Below are positions 18,315 through 33,300 of a DNA stretch of 64,000 bases, piece after piece. The stretch is taken from positions 78,768 through 142,767 of the forward strand of contig VWZS01004362.1 of assembly GCA_013397075.1 (NCBI GenBank). The letters are read 5' to 3'. Numbering within the stretch: the stretch's first letter is position 1; every line of letters starts with the position of its first letter. The translations under genes and the position numbers were made by a program. A model generated the notes under the pieces. That model saw nothing but the letters and a program-made list of their open reading frames with translations, was not told where the DNA came from and did no database searches. The DNA comes from Rhabdornis inornatus. Its lineage: Eukaryota > Chordata > Aves > Passeriformes > Rhabdornithidae.

Positions 18315-21300
18315 CTGTGTGAAGAGAAAGAGAGATTTGGGGCAATAAATTTATTGTTTATTTATTGATTGATTCATTTATTTATTTACTCTCACCCTCC
18401 CTGCCCTTCACTGAAACCAGCTCAGTTACATACAGCAAGAAAAGATGCTCTGAGAGTTGTTTCATTTCTTTAAATTTAAACATAAAGGATTTGGGGTGAG
18501 GAAAGCAGGAAAAGGTTGGGCTGTAATTTTTTAACCCTTGTTTGGTTGTCATGCAGCAATTAATTTGACTAAGTCAATTTGCAGGAGCTCTGGAGTTATT
18601 CATGGCAGAAGGAACAGCACAATGCTCAGGAACCCCAGGGTCTGCCCATGAAATCAGGAAAACAAAGCAGGGGAAATACCATTAATGAGAGCAGTAAATT
18701 CACACTGGATAAAAAAGCCCTGCTTTAGATTAAGGCACATCCATGCCATGCCCATGGACTGTTGATTTTGGGCTCAGAACTCTGGAGATTCAGGAGAGCA
18801 CCAGCACAAGGCAGCAGCTCTGCCACAGCAGCAGCAGCAGGGTGCTGAAGAGCTCCTCTTAACCAGTTTTGATATGAAAATCTCCTTTTACCAGAGGCTT
18901 TGCTGCCCAGCCAGGCTGCAGAGCCCAAATCTATTCCCATTTGCTGAGGAACAGTCAATAAAGTAACAGCAATAAAATCTGCTCTTGGATATTCTATCAG
19001 GAGCAGGGAAAGGGCAGAGAGGATGAAGGGGAGGAAATGACACAAGTGGCAGGCAGAGGTTTTCTGGAAAGACTGAAGTCCCTGAAATTGCAGCCACAAG
19101 TTGAGACAAACTGTGACTGAACAGAATTAACCTGGACAAATAAAGGCTGTGGCCATCCATCCTTCAGCCAAACAATTCCCCTCATTTTCTCACTTCGTGA
19201 GCAGCAGCAAGATCCAAGTGCTAGAGAAAGCCTAAATCAAGTCTCTCTCTTTCACAGAAATTCCAGTCCAGGAGAGACAGAATTTTAAGAACAAAAGGAA
19301 CATGTAAAAGGAGTTAATTTCTGGGGGAATATTTTTTTTTTCCAGGGAGAAAGCGGCGTGGAAAACTTCAGTGTCAGATGGCTGCAAATGGGGACAGTGC
19401 AGAGAAGCCTGGGAGAAGTAATACAAATTTATTTTTGTGTTGTCAGGACACTGTGCCTTCATATACCATGTGCCCATATGGCACTTCCCATGCATGGGAT
19501 TTGTAAACCTTTCAATTAGCACTGATGGGATAAAGCAGGCAGTTATTTAAAGTAACCCATACGGCATCTCCTGGTGGAAAAATTCCAGCTCCCCTGTACT
19601 GGACAGGCTCCCCACTTGGGTGCCCATAAACCCCCCAAGGGTTGTGGAGGAACAATCCCCAGCTGGGAGGTTCTCCTGGACCAGGGGGGCTCTGGGTACA
19701 CCTGGTGTGACATCCCAGCCCTCCCACAGGACATTTCCAGGACATTTCCAGGGCAGGATCACCCCCAGGTGCTGGAGAACCTTACCCAGGTTGCTGCTGT
19801 CCTTGGAAGCCCAGCAGATGCAGTAGTGCTGCATCAGTTGTTCAAACAGTTCCTTTTCATCCAGGAATTCAAGGGCTTCTATTCTGTAGGAATAAAATAA
19901 AAGTTGGGATTTGAGCTGGACTCTCAGCAGAATTTTTACTGAACTGTTCACTCCAAGGGAGTGAAAACTAAGGCCAGAAAGGCACTTACCCCTCCAGGGA
20001 ATAATCAGAATAATTACAGGTATTTGTCCATGATGCCACCACTGCTCCCACCCCTGTCAATGCACGGAACAAGTGACACACAGGCTGCTTTCAACTCCTC
20101 ATCCCTGCAATTCCCTGTTCCAGGACTCATCCCTCACAGCCCCTGGGCTGCTACTGAGGATCTAAAGGGGCAAAAGCTCCTAAATGCACCCCCAGGTGTG
20201 AAGGGCTGCAGAGGAACACTCTGGGGAAAGGCTTTTCTAAGGAAAAAGAGTTTGCCTCAGTGGTACTGGAGGACAGAGTTTACATAACCCTATTTCCTGG
20301 CATGTGGAACAAGTGCAAGGAGCTGAACAGATCCAAGGTAGCCAAAAATGCTGCAGAGAAAGCACGAGCTCTGTGTCTCCACCAGTGCCATATGGTCCCA
20401 CCACACATCCCTGTTCCTATTTAAACCACCTCTGATTTCCACTCTCACCTGTTCAGTTCCAGGCTTTCAGAAACCCCCATACAGGAATATTTTGACCAAG
20501 GTAACTTGCTCAGCTAATTCCAACTATGAATGACTCACAGCAATTCGCATTTCACATTATGTCCCTAAGAAGTTACTCCTTAAAATTTCCCACTGTTTAG
20601 CATTTAATGCAGAAATATTAACAAAATCCAGGCAGATTAGTGACTGTTAACAGCCTTTAGTCCCTGCTCTGTGCTCTGAGTTCTGCAGACCCAGCAGTCT
20701 CCCCCTCATGATTCCAACGTGTCGTGGTTTAACCCCAGGCAAAATCTTCACAGGGAACATCTTGGGGACTGCAAAAAGTCAACACAGAATTTCTGTGCCA
20801 TCTCCCATCTGCAAATTTCTGTCATGAGATGCCTTCTGTCACACCCAAATAAGCCATCACTACTTCAGGCTGTTCCTGGCAGTGCTCACCCTCTGGATCA
20901 TCAATGCAGGCATTATCCTGGAGGCTCTGCAGAGCTGCAGGCTCAGGAATGTTGTGTCTCCCTGGGCAGCACCTCCCCTGTCACACCAGGGGATCCCACA
21001 CTACACAAGGACTGGAACAACCCTGGAAATGGCATCTGAAGATGACTCTGGGGTCCCAAAGTGGTACCTTTTGACATCAGCCTGTGGCAGGAAGCTGTAC
21101 ACCTTCATCATATCGATGGCACGTGCATTCTCCCAGCCATTTGCCAGCAGCCTTTCCCTCTGGAACACAAAGGGCAGCACAGCTCTCACAGGATTCCAGG
21201 GAAAATCCAGAGCACAGCTTCTCCCCCTCAGCATTTCACTGGCAGCTGATTGACCTGTCCTTTGAAAAGCTCCCAGACTCTTCCCTGAACTTCTGCTGCT

Positions 21301-24300
21301 GATCTCTGCAGGACCAGGCAGGGCTGGGCTCTGACCAGGAGGTTTTGTTCAACCACTGACACTCAGCTATCAAAGAAAAGCTCTCGGGTGACCTAACTGT
21401 GACCTGCCAGGACCTGAAGGAGCCAACAAGAAACATGGAGAGAGACTGTTTACAAGGGATGGAGGGACAGGACACAGGGAATGGCTTCCCACTGCCAGAG
21501 GGCAGGGCTGGATGGGATCTTGGGCAGGAATTGTTCCCTGGCAGGGTGGGCAGGCCCTGGCACAGGGTGCCCAGAGCAGCTGTGGCTGCCCCTGGATCCC
21601 TGGCAGTGCCCAAGGCCAGGCTGGATGGGGTTTGGAGCAGCCTGGGACAGTGGAAGTGTCCCTGCCCATGGCAGGGGTTGGAACAGGATGAGCTTTAAGG
21701 TCCCTTCCACCCCAAAGCATGCCCCCAGCAAAGGGCTCCGTGCCTGCCCCGCCCTGCCCTGGTCCCTGCCCAGCCCCACAGGGCACACAGAACTCAGAGG
21801 CAGGTTGCCAAAGCTCAGAGCCAGCCCCCTGAGCCGGGTGGCCTCACCTGGGAGTCCAGGGAGCTGCAGAGCTCCACCCCAGCCAGGTTGCAGTGCCGGC
21901 GCTGCAGGTTCTCGACCATGATCTGCCCGAAGCGATCCCTCATGTTCACCTCAGGGACACAAGACACAAAAGGTTCCCCCTTCCCACCACAGCACAAGCA
22001 GGGGAAAAGCAGGGAGCTGCTCAAACCCCTGGATTGCTACATCACAAAATGCACAGGATGATGGCAGGGAGTGGCACATCCTCACAGCAGCTCTCACTCC
22101 CCCCCACTGCTTCCTCCTCCTCCTCCCCCTCAGGAGCAGCCCCAGTGCCAGGGGACAGTGCCACTGCCCTCATGGGCACCTCAGGGCTGGCAGAGCTGCC
22201 TCTGCTTCCAGCTCTCAGCAACTTCCTTCAGCTCTCCAGCAGTGATTTCCAGCTTGGAAGATGCTGTTACTAACTCCTGGAGCCACCCAGTTCCCCCGAG
22301 GCAGTGTTTTACTTCCAGAGGCAGAACCAGAGTTCATGCTGATGTGATTTTTGCTCCACTTTGCCAAAGAACACAGAGGTAATTATGTAATGTTATACAC
22401 CCAGAGCCAGCACTCAGCATCACTGCTTTTCCCTCTGCTTCAGCTAAATCAATATTCTATGGTTTTTTCCACATGTGGATTAAGTCTCAATTATTTTGCT
22501 TCAACATAGTCCAGAAATTGTCTTTCAGAATTGCTGTATTTTCTCTACAACGAGCTAACCAAGCTCCAAGTTAAAACACATTACTACAGAAATTCAGCAG
22601 AAACTGCTGTTTCTACAAAAGGACATGGCCCACTCTCATTCCTCAACAACTCCCACCCACGAGAGCCATTTAAATGACAACAATGCAGCTCTAAAAATGC
22701 CCCTTTGGTTTTACCTGCTCATAATTGATAACCATGGCCACGGGGAAGGTGCTTGCTGCCCACCTGAGCAGCTCTGCTGACTGCTGGGGGGTCATGTAAA
22801 CCAGCACACACTCTGCCACCAGCAGCGTTGGCAAACTGCAAAACAAAACCAAAGCAGAACATGATTTCCAGCAAAGGAACAAGAAAAATCTCCTGAGGAT
22901 TGTGAGCAAGCAAGTCACTTCATGTCCCCAGAATTCCCTCAAAGAGCTCCATTTTTTATCAGCTAGGCACTGAAGACTGAATGAAATCTCTTCAGCACAT
23001 TGACTAAAACTGGGCTTTCTGGCAGCTGTGAATCAATGAAGCACAGGAGACTCCCGTGGTTGTGAACCAGAGATTTTAGGGATCAACCTCCCCAAAGCCA
23101 GCCCTGAGCACAGAACAGAGTGACATCTCTGCCAGCAGCAACTGAGGTGGCTTAAAATCCCCTCTGCAGGACAGCTGTGCCCTGTACACACAGCTCACAC
23201 TCTTGCAGAGATCAGTGAAATCAGGCATTAATTACAAATTGGAAAAAAAAAAAAAAGTTTTCTCTTTAAAAAAAGTTCTAAGAAGAATTTTAATTAGACA
23301 AATTTGTTCGGTATCTGTAAAACAATCTTCATATATTATTATCTAACAAAATGTAATCTATAGTTTGCACGTTGCCTCTTCCCCCTCCATCCACAAAACA
23401 ACAAAAATAGACATCTACACAAGTGATTTTCTTCACAATTATTGAGTTTGCTTCTAATTGCTGGAATGAAAGGGGAAAAAAAGTCACTAGAAGCAGGAGA
23501 AATTCCACAAGGAGCAGCAATGTAGGCAAGCAAGGCAACATTTCAGAGGATGGAAGTGTAAAGAATTAAATGGCAATTTGATGCATTCTGCTTCCCCATA
23601 TGCTCTCTCCCACCCAGCCAGATCTCTGCTATTTATATTGCTTACATTTGAAAGGTCTGTCCATCATCCACTCAGAAACTCAACTCCTGCCCCCCCAAAG
23701 CCTCATGTTGAACAAGAAAACCCCAGAGCAGCTCTGGGATTCAGATCCCACTGCAGTCCAACCAAAAGGTTTAGAGAACAACAGGGGGTTAAGAGGAGGC
23801 CACAGAAAATAATGACAAGAGATAAAACTCAGAAATCACAGGATCCTGGGATGGTTTGGGTTGGGAGGGATCACAGAGAGCACCCAGTGCCATGGGCAGG
23901 GACATCTTCCACTATTCCAGCTCCAAGCCCTGCCCAACCTGGCCTTGGACAAGCAAGGGCTTCCAATAGCCCCCATTAAAAAAAAACCAATTAAACCCCT
24001 GTGATTTTACTGTATATATCTACATCTATATATATATCAAAACCCTATGATCTTACTGTATGCATCAAAAAAAAAATATATATCAAAACTCTATGACCTT
24101 ACTGTATGCATATATATATATCAAAACCCTATGATCTTACTGTATGCATATAAAAAAAAATATATCAAACCCCCATGATCTTACTGTATGTATAAAAAAA
24201 AATATATATATCAAAACTCTATGATCTTACTGTAGGCATATATATATCAAAACCCTATGATCTTACTGTAGGCATAAAAAAAATATATATCTATATATCA

Positions 24301-27300
24301 AAACCCTGTGATCTTACTGTACATCCAAGCCATGTTTCTTTAGCTTTTCCTCCAGGTCTGATGAGAATCTGAGATCTGCTCCTACTATGGAATATCGACT
24401 GGAGTCCAGGCTGTGGGAATCTGCAAGGCAGAAATTTGGAGAGACAAACATTACAAATGAGAGGGATGCTGGAGTTGTGAATAAAAATAAAAAACAACTA
24501 CACAGGAGCACAGGAACTGGGAGCCAAAGTTCAGCCTGTTACACCAAACTATGAGCAGCAAATTCCTCTTTTTAAAAGGTGAATTTTCCCTTCCTGGTTG
24601 TGTTTTGCAGGGCTCCATCACCAGCAGACCCTGCACTGAGGCTCCTCTCTCCCTCTGCAGCCATGCTGAAGCAGAGAGGTTATCCCAGCTGTTACCATGG
24701 TTTCCAGGAATGCAGAGAGAAGAGAAATGGGAAGATTAAAGGCAGGATTTTTGTTTTGTTTGGAGAGCCTTCTTAGATGGCCCAATGTATGTACATAGGA
24801 ACTATATAAAAGTACATCAGTTTCTGAAAAACCAAGCTAAGTGACAATATTTCAAATATTAACAACAGATATAGCCATACAAATTAACTATATATGTAGT
24901 TATATAATAAATATGGGGAGCAGACAGACTTGGGGCCAAAAAAAGTTACATTTAGCCTTTTGGTACGGTTTAGTGGTGGAACTTAAGGAAAGAGTCAAAT
25001 CAGAGAAGGTATTCTGAGCAACAGATATTCCCCTGGGATACAGCAGGACCCTGTGGATTATTCCCAGCACGAAGGAGAGACAAACCCCAGAGCCCAAGGA
25101 GCCCCTGGCACAGCTGGCACAGCTGGCAGGAGCAGCAGAGCCCCCTGCCATCAATAATTGTGACAGGCAGCAGCAATGAATGCACCAGAGCAGCCCAGTG
25201 CCCACAGGGGACACTTCCCAAGTGCTCCATCCAACCCAGCCACAGCCAAGGCCCTGCAGGAGCACTGGGATGGCTCTGGAACACCTCAGCTTTTCTGCAG
25301 GAGACTCCAGACCTCCCTGGGCAGCCCCTTCCAGTGCCTGGCCACCCTTCCCATGGAGAAATTCCTCCTGGTGTCCAACCTGAGCCTCCCCTGGCACAGC
25401 CTGAGCGAGGAGACAAGAGAATCCAAGTGGCTGAAGGGGCAGAATGAAAGGGGTTTCCATTTCAGGAGAAGGGAACAGAAAAACTGGGGACAAGTGTGGG
25501 TTTTCCCAATTATTACATCAAGCAGTGATCAAACATTCCAGAGGATGCACCTCTGTTAATTTTCAAGTGACCAACCCCCTGAAAGTAGCACTAGCCACAA
25601 TAGCTGCCATTCCAGCAACACTTGGGAGCAGATCCAGGAATCAGAAACAGTTCAGAAAGAGAGTTACAAGGGAAGAAAAGAGAAAAAAAAAAAGTTGTGC
25701 AGTATGTTGAATGATTCAACATTTTGAGTCAAGGTTTTTTCCATGTGCATGTTCTGTAATAGCTTTACTACTTCCCACACCCTTCTATTTAAGTGATTAC
25801 ATCAAGGCCATGATAATGGCATCAAAAAAAGCCACCCAAAAACCCCACCACACACAGGGAAGTGTTTAAATAGGGTTGGTTTCTGTCCATGGATACGGCA
25901 CAGCGAGCGTCAGCCACCACAATTAGTAGGGAATTAATGCCAGCTCCCTGTCCAGCTTTGGGGGCTTGGACACACAAATACAGCAAGAAAGAACAGAAAT
26001 AAAAGCCAGAAATAAACCACAAAACTTTTTAAGTGATGCACAAGAAGAGCACAGACTCCAAGGTGGAAGTAAACGTGCCTTGCTCACACCACACTGATTC
26101 AACATTTTTGTCATAAAATCCTGAATTGGTTTGGGTTGGAAAGGACCATCCAGTGCCACCCCTGCCATGGGCAGGGACACCTTCCACTGTCCCAGGCTGC
26201 TCCAGCCTGGCCTGGCACACTTCCAGGGATGGGGCAGGCACAGCTTCTCTGGGAACCTGTGTCAGGGAAGGATTTCTCCTCAGGATCTCACCTCAATTTC
26301 CCTCTTTTCAGTCTGATCAGACTTAACCAGGCAAACTTCAACTGCTCCATCACCTCCCCCTTAGGGAGCAAACAATCCCTGACTGCAGGGCAGTGTCCCT
26401 GTCCCCAGCCTGCAGGGCAGAAATGCAGAAATCCACCCACAAACGTCCCCAAAACTGCTCTGACATGGTCTAGCACCAACTCCTACCTTATTGCAGAGCT
26501 GGAGATTCTTGGGGCTGTGCAGGGATGTTCCCTGTGGGTCCCTTCCCACTCAGGACATTCTGTGAAGTCTCAAAGGGAGCAATCTGCTGCCTTGCTGCAA
26601 ACGGATTTTACAATTGCTGCCCATCCACAGGGCAGCTGGAAAAAGAAAACCAAGCACAGCCACGTGGTCCCCATTGATTTCTTCTGAGGAACCAGAGTTT
26701 GTTTTAACTGAATTGATTTTGTGTGTTCAAACCCCTCTGTCCATTCCTACTGCAGTGCTGTGACTCAGGCCAGCTGCCCCAATGCTGGCACAGCCAGTGA
26801 CATTTGATGGCTTAAACCACTGAAAATCCCACATGGCAGGCACTAATTCCTGCCCAGGCACCACCACCTCGTGTTGTTTTTTAGTGAGGGTGTTTGGGTG
26901 GGTGCTCTCCTCTAGAGCTGCCCTGGGGATTTGTGTGATGCTCACACCCAGGCAGCTACAAAGATTCTCTCTACTTGGCTGAAATGAAGGTTTGAGAAAC
27001 ATCAAACTCAAATTTAATTTGAGAAATACAAGAGAGGGGATGGAGAAGGGGAGAAGGATGAGCCCCACACCCCAGCCAGGCTCTCCTGGCCTGGGCACAG
27101 GGCTCAGCTCTCCAGGAATAATCAATAGAGAATGCTCTGCCCCGGGCACACACTCGTGTGTTTATTCTTCATGACTTTGGCACAGAGGTAACAGAACAAG
27201 TGGTTCAAATGTCACAGTCACAGAACAAGATAAGCTCGTAGGAACTGAGTAGTAGCAGGAGCTGCTTCTAGCTGCCTTTTGACCTCAGCACATTGAATCT

Positions 27301-30300
27301 TTTCCACTCAGCATTGTTAGCAGAAGTAACTGCAAGGCTGGAGGGAGGCCCCAGGCTCTCGCAGCTGCTGGGGCAGCACTGCAGCCTCAGGCACACCCAG
27401 CTCTTCCTCTGCCACAAGAACTCAGCTTTCCTCTCTTACTCTCTTCTCACATTAGTGCAACAATTTCCTGGAGGTTTTCCAAGAGACAGCATGCAGGATA
27501 CTATTGACTCAAAGAGATTTCATTAAGATTTTCATGCTAAGGTATCTCTGGCAGCTTTACAAAGCAGCAGCCCCTGCAGCCTGCTCTGCACGCTGCTCTC
27601 CCCCAGCCCAGCAGGGCACTGCCACACACTCAGCTCGTCCTGGAAGCTCAGGGCCAGCCCCTGACACCCACTCTGGGTCACAAGAAAGTCTGGGCATGGA
27701 GAGAAGCTGAAATAACCAAGTGCCCAAGCTGACCTAGATAGGGCAGAGGTGTGAGAGGGACACAGGGAACAGGGCAGAGGTGTGAGAGGGACACAGGGAA
27801 CAGGGCAGAGGTGTGAGAGGGACACAGGGAACAGCTCACCAGGTGCAGTTTGCACCTGCCAAGGTCACAGAGGTGCAGCACTGCCCTCCCAGCACAGCAG
27901 CACCCACCAGGCAGTGCCAGTGAACTTGGAGAACAATGTGCTGGGGTGCTGCCACAGGGATGTCACTGCTGTCCCTGGGGCTGTCCAGTCACCACCTGCA
28001 TTCCTGGGCACCAGCTCTGTCCTGGCCCTGCTCTGGCCACTGCCCAGCTGCCCTGATGCCAGTGAAGCTGTGTTAGCACAGCTCTGTGTTAGCACAGCTC
28101 TGTGCCATGACAAAACTCATGGTGAGCACAAAAGCAGTGAGAGAAATCTAAATGTTGTCAATCCAAAACCAAAATTCCAAACAAACTAATGCTTCCTGGT
28201 GTACCAGAGACAGGAGTGTGAACTGCTGTGGGGAGGCAGGCACAGGAGGGACAGGATTCTAAAATCCTGCTCCACATCCTACAGAAATGTAACATTTCCC
28301 TACCTGGCAATGCTGCTCCCCTGTGCCAGGTGGGATTCCCAGAATACTGCACAGCCTAACAGCAGAACCAGGTCAGACCAAAGGTCTCCCTAGGATGATA
28401 CCCAGCCTTCCAGAGGCCAACAGCAGCTCCAAAGGGAAAAGTCTAAGAGAGGAAACACCTACCAACACTGGCATTTAAGTTTCCTAGCATTTTCTCAAAA
28501 ATACTTAAAATTACTTTGTATTTCTGGACCATTACTGAGCTCATGCTTTCATCCATCTATTTATTGTAATACCCAGATCCTGCAGGAAGGCAGGAATAAT
28601 CATTTACATGTGAGGCACAAACTGTTTTTCTCCCCATGTGCATCACTTTCTATTAATCCACATTGAAATCATCATCAAGTCACTAATTTCACAAGATACT
28701 TCTACAGTTCTTTACCACCCTTCAGAGTTCAGATTTGCCAACAAGCTGCCACTTACTAATCACTATTTTCCCAAATTTTTCTTAGTGTTGAACAACAACA
28801 TATCCTCAAGCACAGATCTCCATCTCTTCCATAACAAAGATGAACAACATATGCTGGCCCTCCATCCCAGCTCCTCATCCATATGAGAACCATTCCTTCC
28901 CCACAACCACATTTCTCTGGCACACTTTGGCACGGGACACAGTCAAAACACATTCCTGAAATCCAAGCACTGCACTGATGTCCTTTTCCCATAGATATGT
29001 TGACTTGGAGAACAACAATAGATCTGGGAAGCACAACTTACCTTTCCAAAAGCCATGGTGACTCTTTCTCAACACATCCTATGATCCCTGTGTTCCACTA
29101 AGTCTGTCTGTCAGATTTGTTCAGCCCAGACAGCAGTCCTGCTGCCTTGGGGTTCCCTGGATTTCCCCTGGAGCCCACCTGAGCCACAGCCACAACCTTC
29201 CAGCTGGAGACTGTTCAATGAGAGGGCACAGACCAACCAGCAGCTGAGTCAATTCCCTGTCAGGGGCCTTTAGATCTGTAAGAACTCTCTGTTTATTTAT
29301 CTGCTTATCCCAGCACCTCTTCTGGCACTTCCATTCACTGATCCTCAAACCAGAGCTCACAGGGATCTCTCCTGTGCCTGGGGGTCAGTTCAAGCTGGAA
29401 TTCCACAACACTTCCACATGTCCTGGACATGCTGCTGCATCCCAAAGACCTCCAGGGTTGTGACTCTGGAGTTTTAACACCCAGCACTGAGAAGGAACAA
29501 GAGCAGCAGCTCCAGAGAAACCAGTCTCACCAGTACAGCCCAGTGCTGTGGGGACTGGCTATGAATAGATTACAACCTGCAAGGTCTGCAGGTGTTTTGC
29601 TGCTCCAGGTGTACCTGCAGCTCTTCAGGAACACAAAACAGACCCAGGGGTGCCTCTGGGACACTGAAGATCTCCCTGGGGCCAGGTGTGCCCCAGGGTA
29701 CAGGGAGATCTCTGCCCTCCCAAGGACATCTGCAGGGCTGGGAAGTGAAGACTCAAATCATGTGCAGCAATAAAACCTGCAGAGCCTGGGCTAGAACTGT
29801 GCCCATGGAAGGGGCCACAGCTGGGCACACAGGGGGCACCAGGCTCTGCCAGGGTCACACCTGCTCAAACACAGCAGCTCTGTGCTGCATGTGGGAACCA
29901 CTGCCCCTCCTAAACTGCCCAAGGCAGCTGCACCACCTCAGCATCTGCACTGAGAACACAAACTCAATGGAATCCAGGGAATTTTCCACAAGTAAAAAGG
30001 TTTTCAAGTGCAGTCCTGACACAAACATACAATTATAGAATGGCTTGGGCTGGGAGGGACCTTAAAGCTCATCCAGTGCCACCCCTGCCATGGCAGGGAC
30101 ACCTTCCACTGTCCCAGGCTGCTCCAAGCCCTGGGCACTGCCAGGGATGGGGAGTCCAGAACCTTCTGTTCCAATGAGGTCAGAAACCAAGAGAGTACAA
30201 CCACACCACACCACCTGAAATTATTATCCTTTTAATACCAAAATGTAACAAACAGCACTGGCTCATGAGCCTGGACTGTGCATGCTGTGTTTCTGCTGTG

Positions 30301-33300
30301 AAAAGTCTGTTAAATGTAAAAATCTGTGCTCTTAATGAGACAGAAAGCAGATAAACACTCAACAGATATTTTCATCCAGTATCTATGCCTCTCTGTAGCA
30401 CTTTTTCCTTTCCTGTGACAGAAAAGGAGCTACATATGAGAGAAAAAGAAAAAACCCAACAACTTTCTGCCAGAATAAAACCATTTAAAGAGAAGACATT
30501 TCCAACATGACACAGAACAAATGGGCAGGAGTCTGTAAGAGAAGAAAAAAGCCTCTTTTCCCTCCCAATTCTCTGTCCAAACAGCATTTCAAACATTAAA
30601 AGCCTGCCCACATAGCAGAACAAAATGATCAGAAAAGTTTTAAAAGTGCTGCAGTACATCACTGACTGAGTTTGAAGATGACTCACCTATTAGAAGAGAG
30701 TCCCCTGAATGGGATTCCATAATTGGTTTTGACAGGGGAGGTTTTGATCTGTGGGAAGAAGGAAGAAGCATCTCAGAGCAGTTAAGCCTGTTTAACACTG
30801 TGCTTACAGCTTTTTTCTTAACATATATCTATATATATGTGTGTGTCTGTGTGAGTGTGTGTCAAAAGCAGCCAAGGGAATATCTCTGCCCTCTGCTGGA
30901 AAGGAAAACCTTTGCAAGTTTGAAGTCGGAGCTGAGTTTTACAGACAATTTCATTAAGTTCTGAGAGAATCTTTCAAGAGAAATCCAGGTACTCTGTAAT
31001 GTGTCCTCAACAACCCTTAATGGATTCATTCCAACAGGATATTCCCATGCAGCAGCAGCGTTGCTGCCTCCAGCTGAACAGTAAGAGAAAACTTCAACAC
31101 TTCATCACCTCTAATTGTCAGGAGACTGTCCCTGCACAGAGCAAGCTCTGCTTGGCTCCCTAAAGCCTTCACACATCACCTCCCCAGCCTGGGACCCTGC
31201 AGAGCCTGCCTGCACAATGAACTTTACAGCCATGGAATGGTTTGGGAAGGATCCTAAAGCCCATCCAGTGCCATCCCTGCCATGGCAGGGACACTTCCAC
31301 TGTCCCAGGCTGCTCCAAGCCCCATCCAGCCTGGCCTTGGGCACTGCCAGGGGCAGCCCCAGCTGCTCTGGGCACCCTGTGCCAGGGCCTCACCTCCCAG
31401 AACACGAGGAGTTTCTCAGCAGAGATGAAATGTTGGCACTGACTGACAGTCAGTCTCCCCCAGATGAACACAGGCCTCACACTTACTTGATATTATGGAT
31501 TTTTCTGGCAACGATCATTGGAAAATCCACTTCAAAATATTTTCTAGGGAGAAGGTTTTCATCCTGGGAATTGGAGGAAGACATTAGAATTAGGGACACT
31601 CAAGTTTCACTTGTACAGGACAAGACAGAACCTCAAATCCTGGAGAGATCTGGTTTGGCTTGTGCTGGCATTTATAACAGTGGTATAACAATGTCCCACA
31701 GCTTAAAACCCCCTAAAATCCAACAAAAAGCAGCTGAGAGACATTAGAATGCTCTCTAAGAATTAAAGAAATTATTTAATATTTGATGTAACCACAGAAT
31801 CCCAGGACAGCTGGGCTTGGAAGGGACCTTTGGAGCTCATCCAGTCCAACCCCTGTCCAGGCAGGGTCACCCAGAGCAGGTGACACAGAACCTGTCCAGG
31901 GATGTGTCCAGAGAGGAGAAGGACTCTAATCCCAGACACCAGCTCACCAAACACACTCCAACCATGTACTGTGGGGATCTGGGAGAGCACAGCAACAGGA
32001 AACTGCCACAGCATTCACCACGATTTTCAGCACAGCCTTCCAAGGGAAGAACCAGGAATGTTTTGCACGGCTTCACCCAGACAGTGACCACATTCCAGTT
32101 GTCCTCCAGCCCACAGCCAGAGCACAAGCACAGCCTGCCTGCACTACACGAGGGGAAAGCTTTCATCCCATGTTGGCACAATCTCCCAGCCTGCTGGGGA
32201 AGCTGTGCCAAGGCTCTCCCTGTGCAGCAATCCCTTTGTGCTGGATGTTGCTGCCTGTTCTGGTTGTCAGCCCCTGGGTTTCTGAGGTGGAACCAGCACT
32301 CAGAGCTCTCAACACCCCAGGAACTGGCTCCCAGCTTCTGCACATTCATTACACCACACCTGCTCTCTGCAAGGACAAAGAATTGGAATTACAGGCCCCA
32401 CTTCAGCTGTTAAAATCACTGTTACCAAAACAGGATATTGGCAGAGTTTTTATAGGAACAAAGGTAAGATAAAAGCTTCACATCTCAGAAAAAAAAAATC
32501 AGAATTGTCTCCCTTCCACTGATAGAACACAATGAACTGTGACCAAGGAAAATGCTCCTCAGGCTTCCCTCCAGAACCCAAATTTAGCAATGTAAATGCT
32601 AATGAGAAGAAAATTCACTCAGAGGTGTGTTCACCCAGAACGATGCCATCATACAACACCTGAATAACTGAATTTCCATGAATTACACACACACACAAAC
32701 ACTCCTATACATGGAACAGGCTACCCAGAGCAGCTGTGGCTGCCCCTGGATCCCTGGCAGTGTCCAAGGCCAGGCTGGATGGGGCTTGGAGCACCCTGGG
32801 ATGGTGGAAGGTGTCCCTGCCCACAGCAGAGGGTGGGACTGGCTGATTTTCCAGATTCCTTCCAATCCAAACCACTCTGTGATTCCATGATTTACATAAA
32901 TAAACTCACAGCTGGAATCCCAGTGGGGAAAGTGTGGCAGCAGGTCAGGGAGTGACCCTGCCCCTGCACTCATCCCTGGTGAGGCACAGCTGCAGGGCCC
33001 AGTCCTGACCTCCAGGAAAGACAAGGAGCTGCTGGAGAGGCTCCAGCAGAGGCCACAGAGATGGTTTGGGCTCTGGAGCATCTCTGTGATGAGGAGAGAC
33101 TGCAGGAGCTGGGCCTGGTCAGTCTGGAGAAGGACAGGCTGAGAGGGGATCCCCTCAATCCATACAAATCCCTCCAGGGGTGTCAGAGGATGGTGCCAGA
33201 CTCTGCTCAGTGACAGGACGAGGAGCAGTGGCCAGAAACCAAAACACAACGAGTTCCACCCTGACATGAGGAAGAACCTCTTGCCATGACAGAGGGAAGA

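Larger units (their letters stand above)
24421..30686. other. LCMT1: LCMT1 intron 5
   Basis: 6.3 kb, the longest LCMT1 intron. I see CR1 tails (25,235-25,415; 26,117-26,345; 30,033-30,165), a 31-bp tandem repeat and otherwise unremarkable mixed sequence. No nested gene is supported. Confidence 0.7.

Noticed and set aside
26510..26572. Possible extra CR1 terminus (TGGGTCCCTTCCCACTCAGG)
   Set aside because: The match is too short and too diverged to separate from chance in this GC-rich context.
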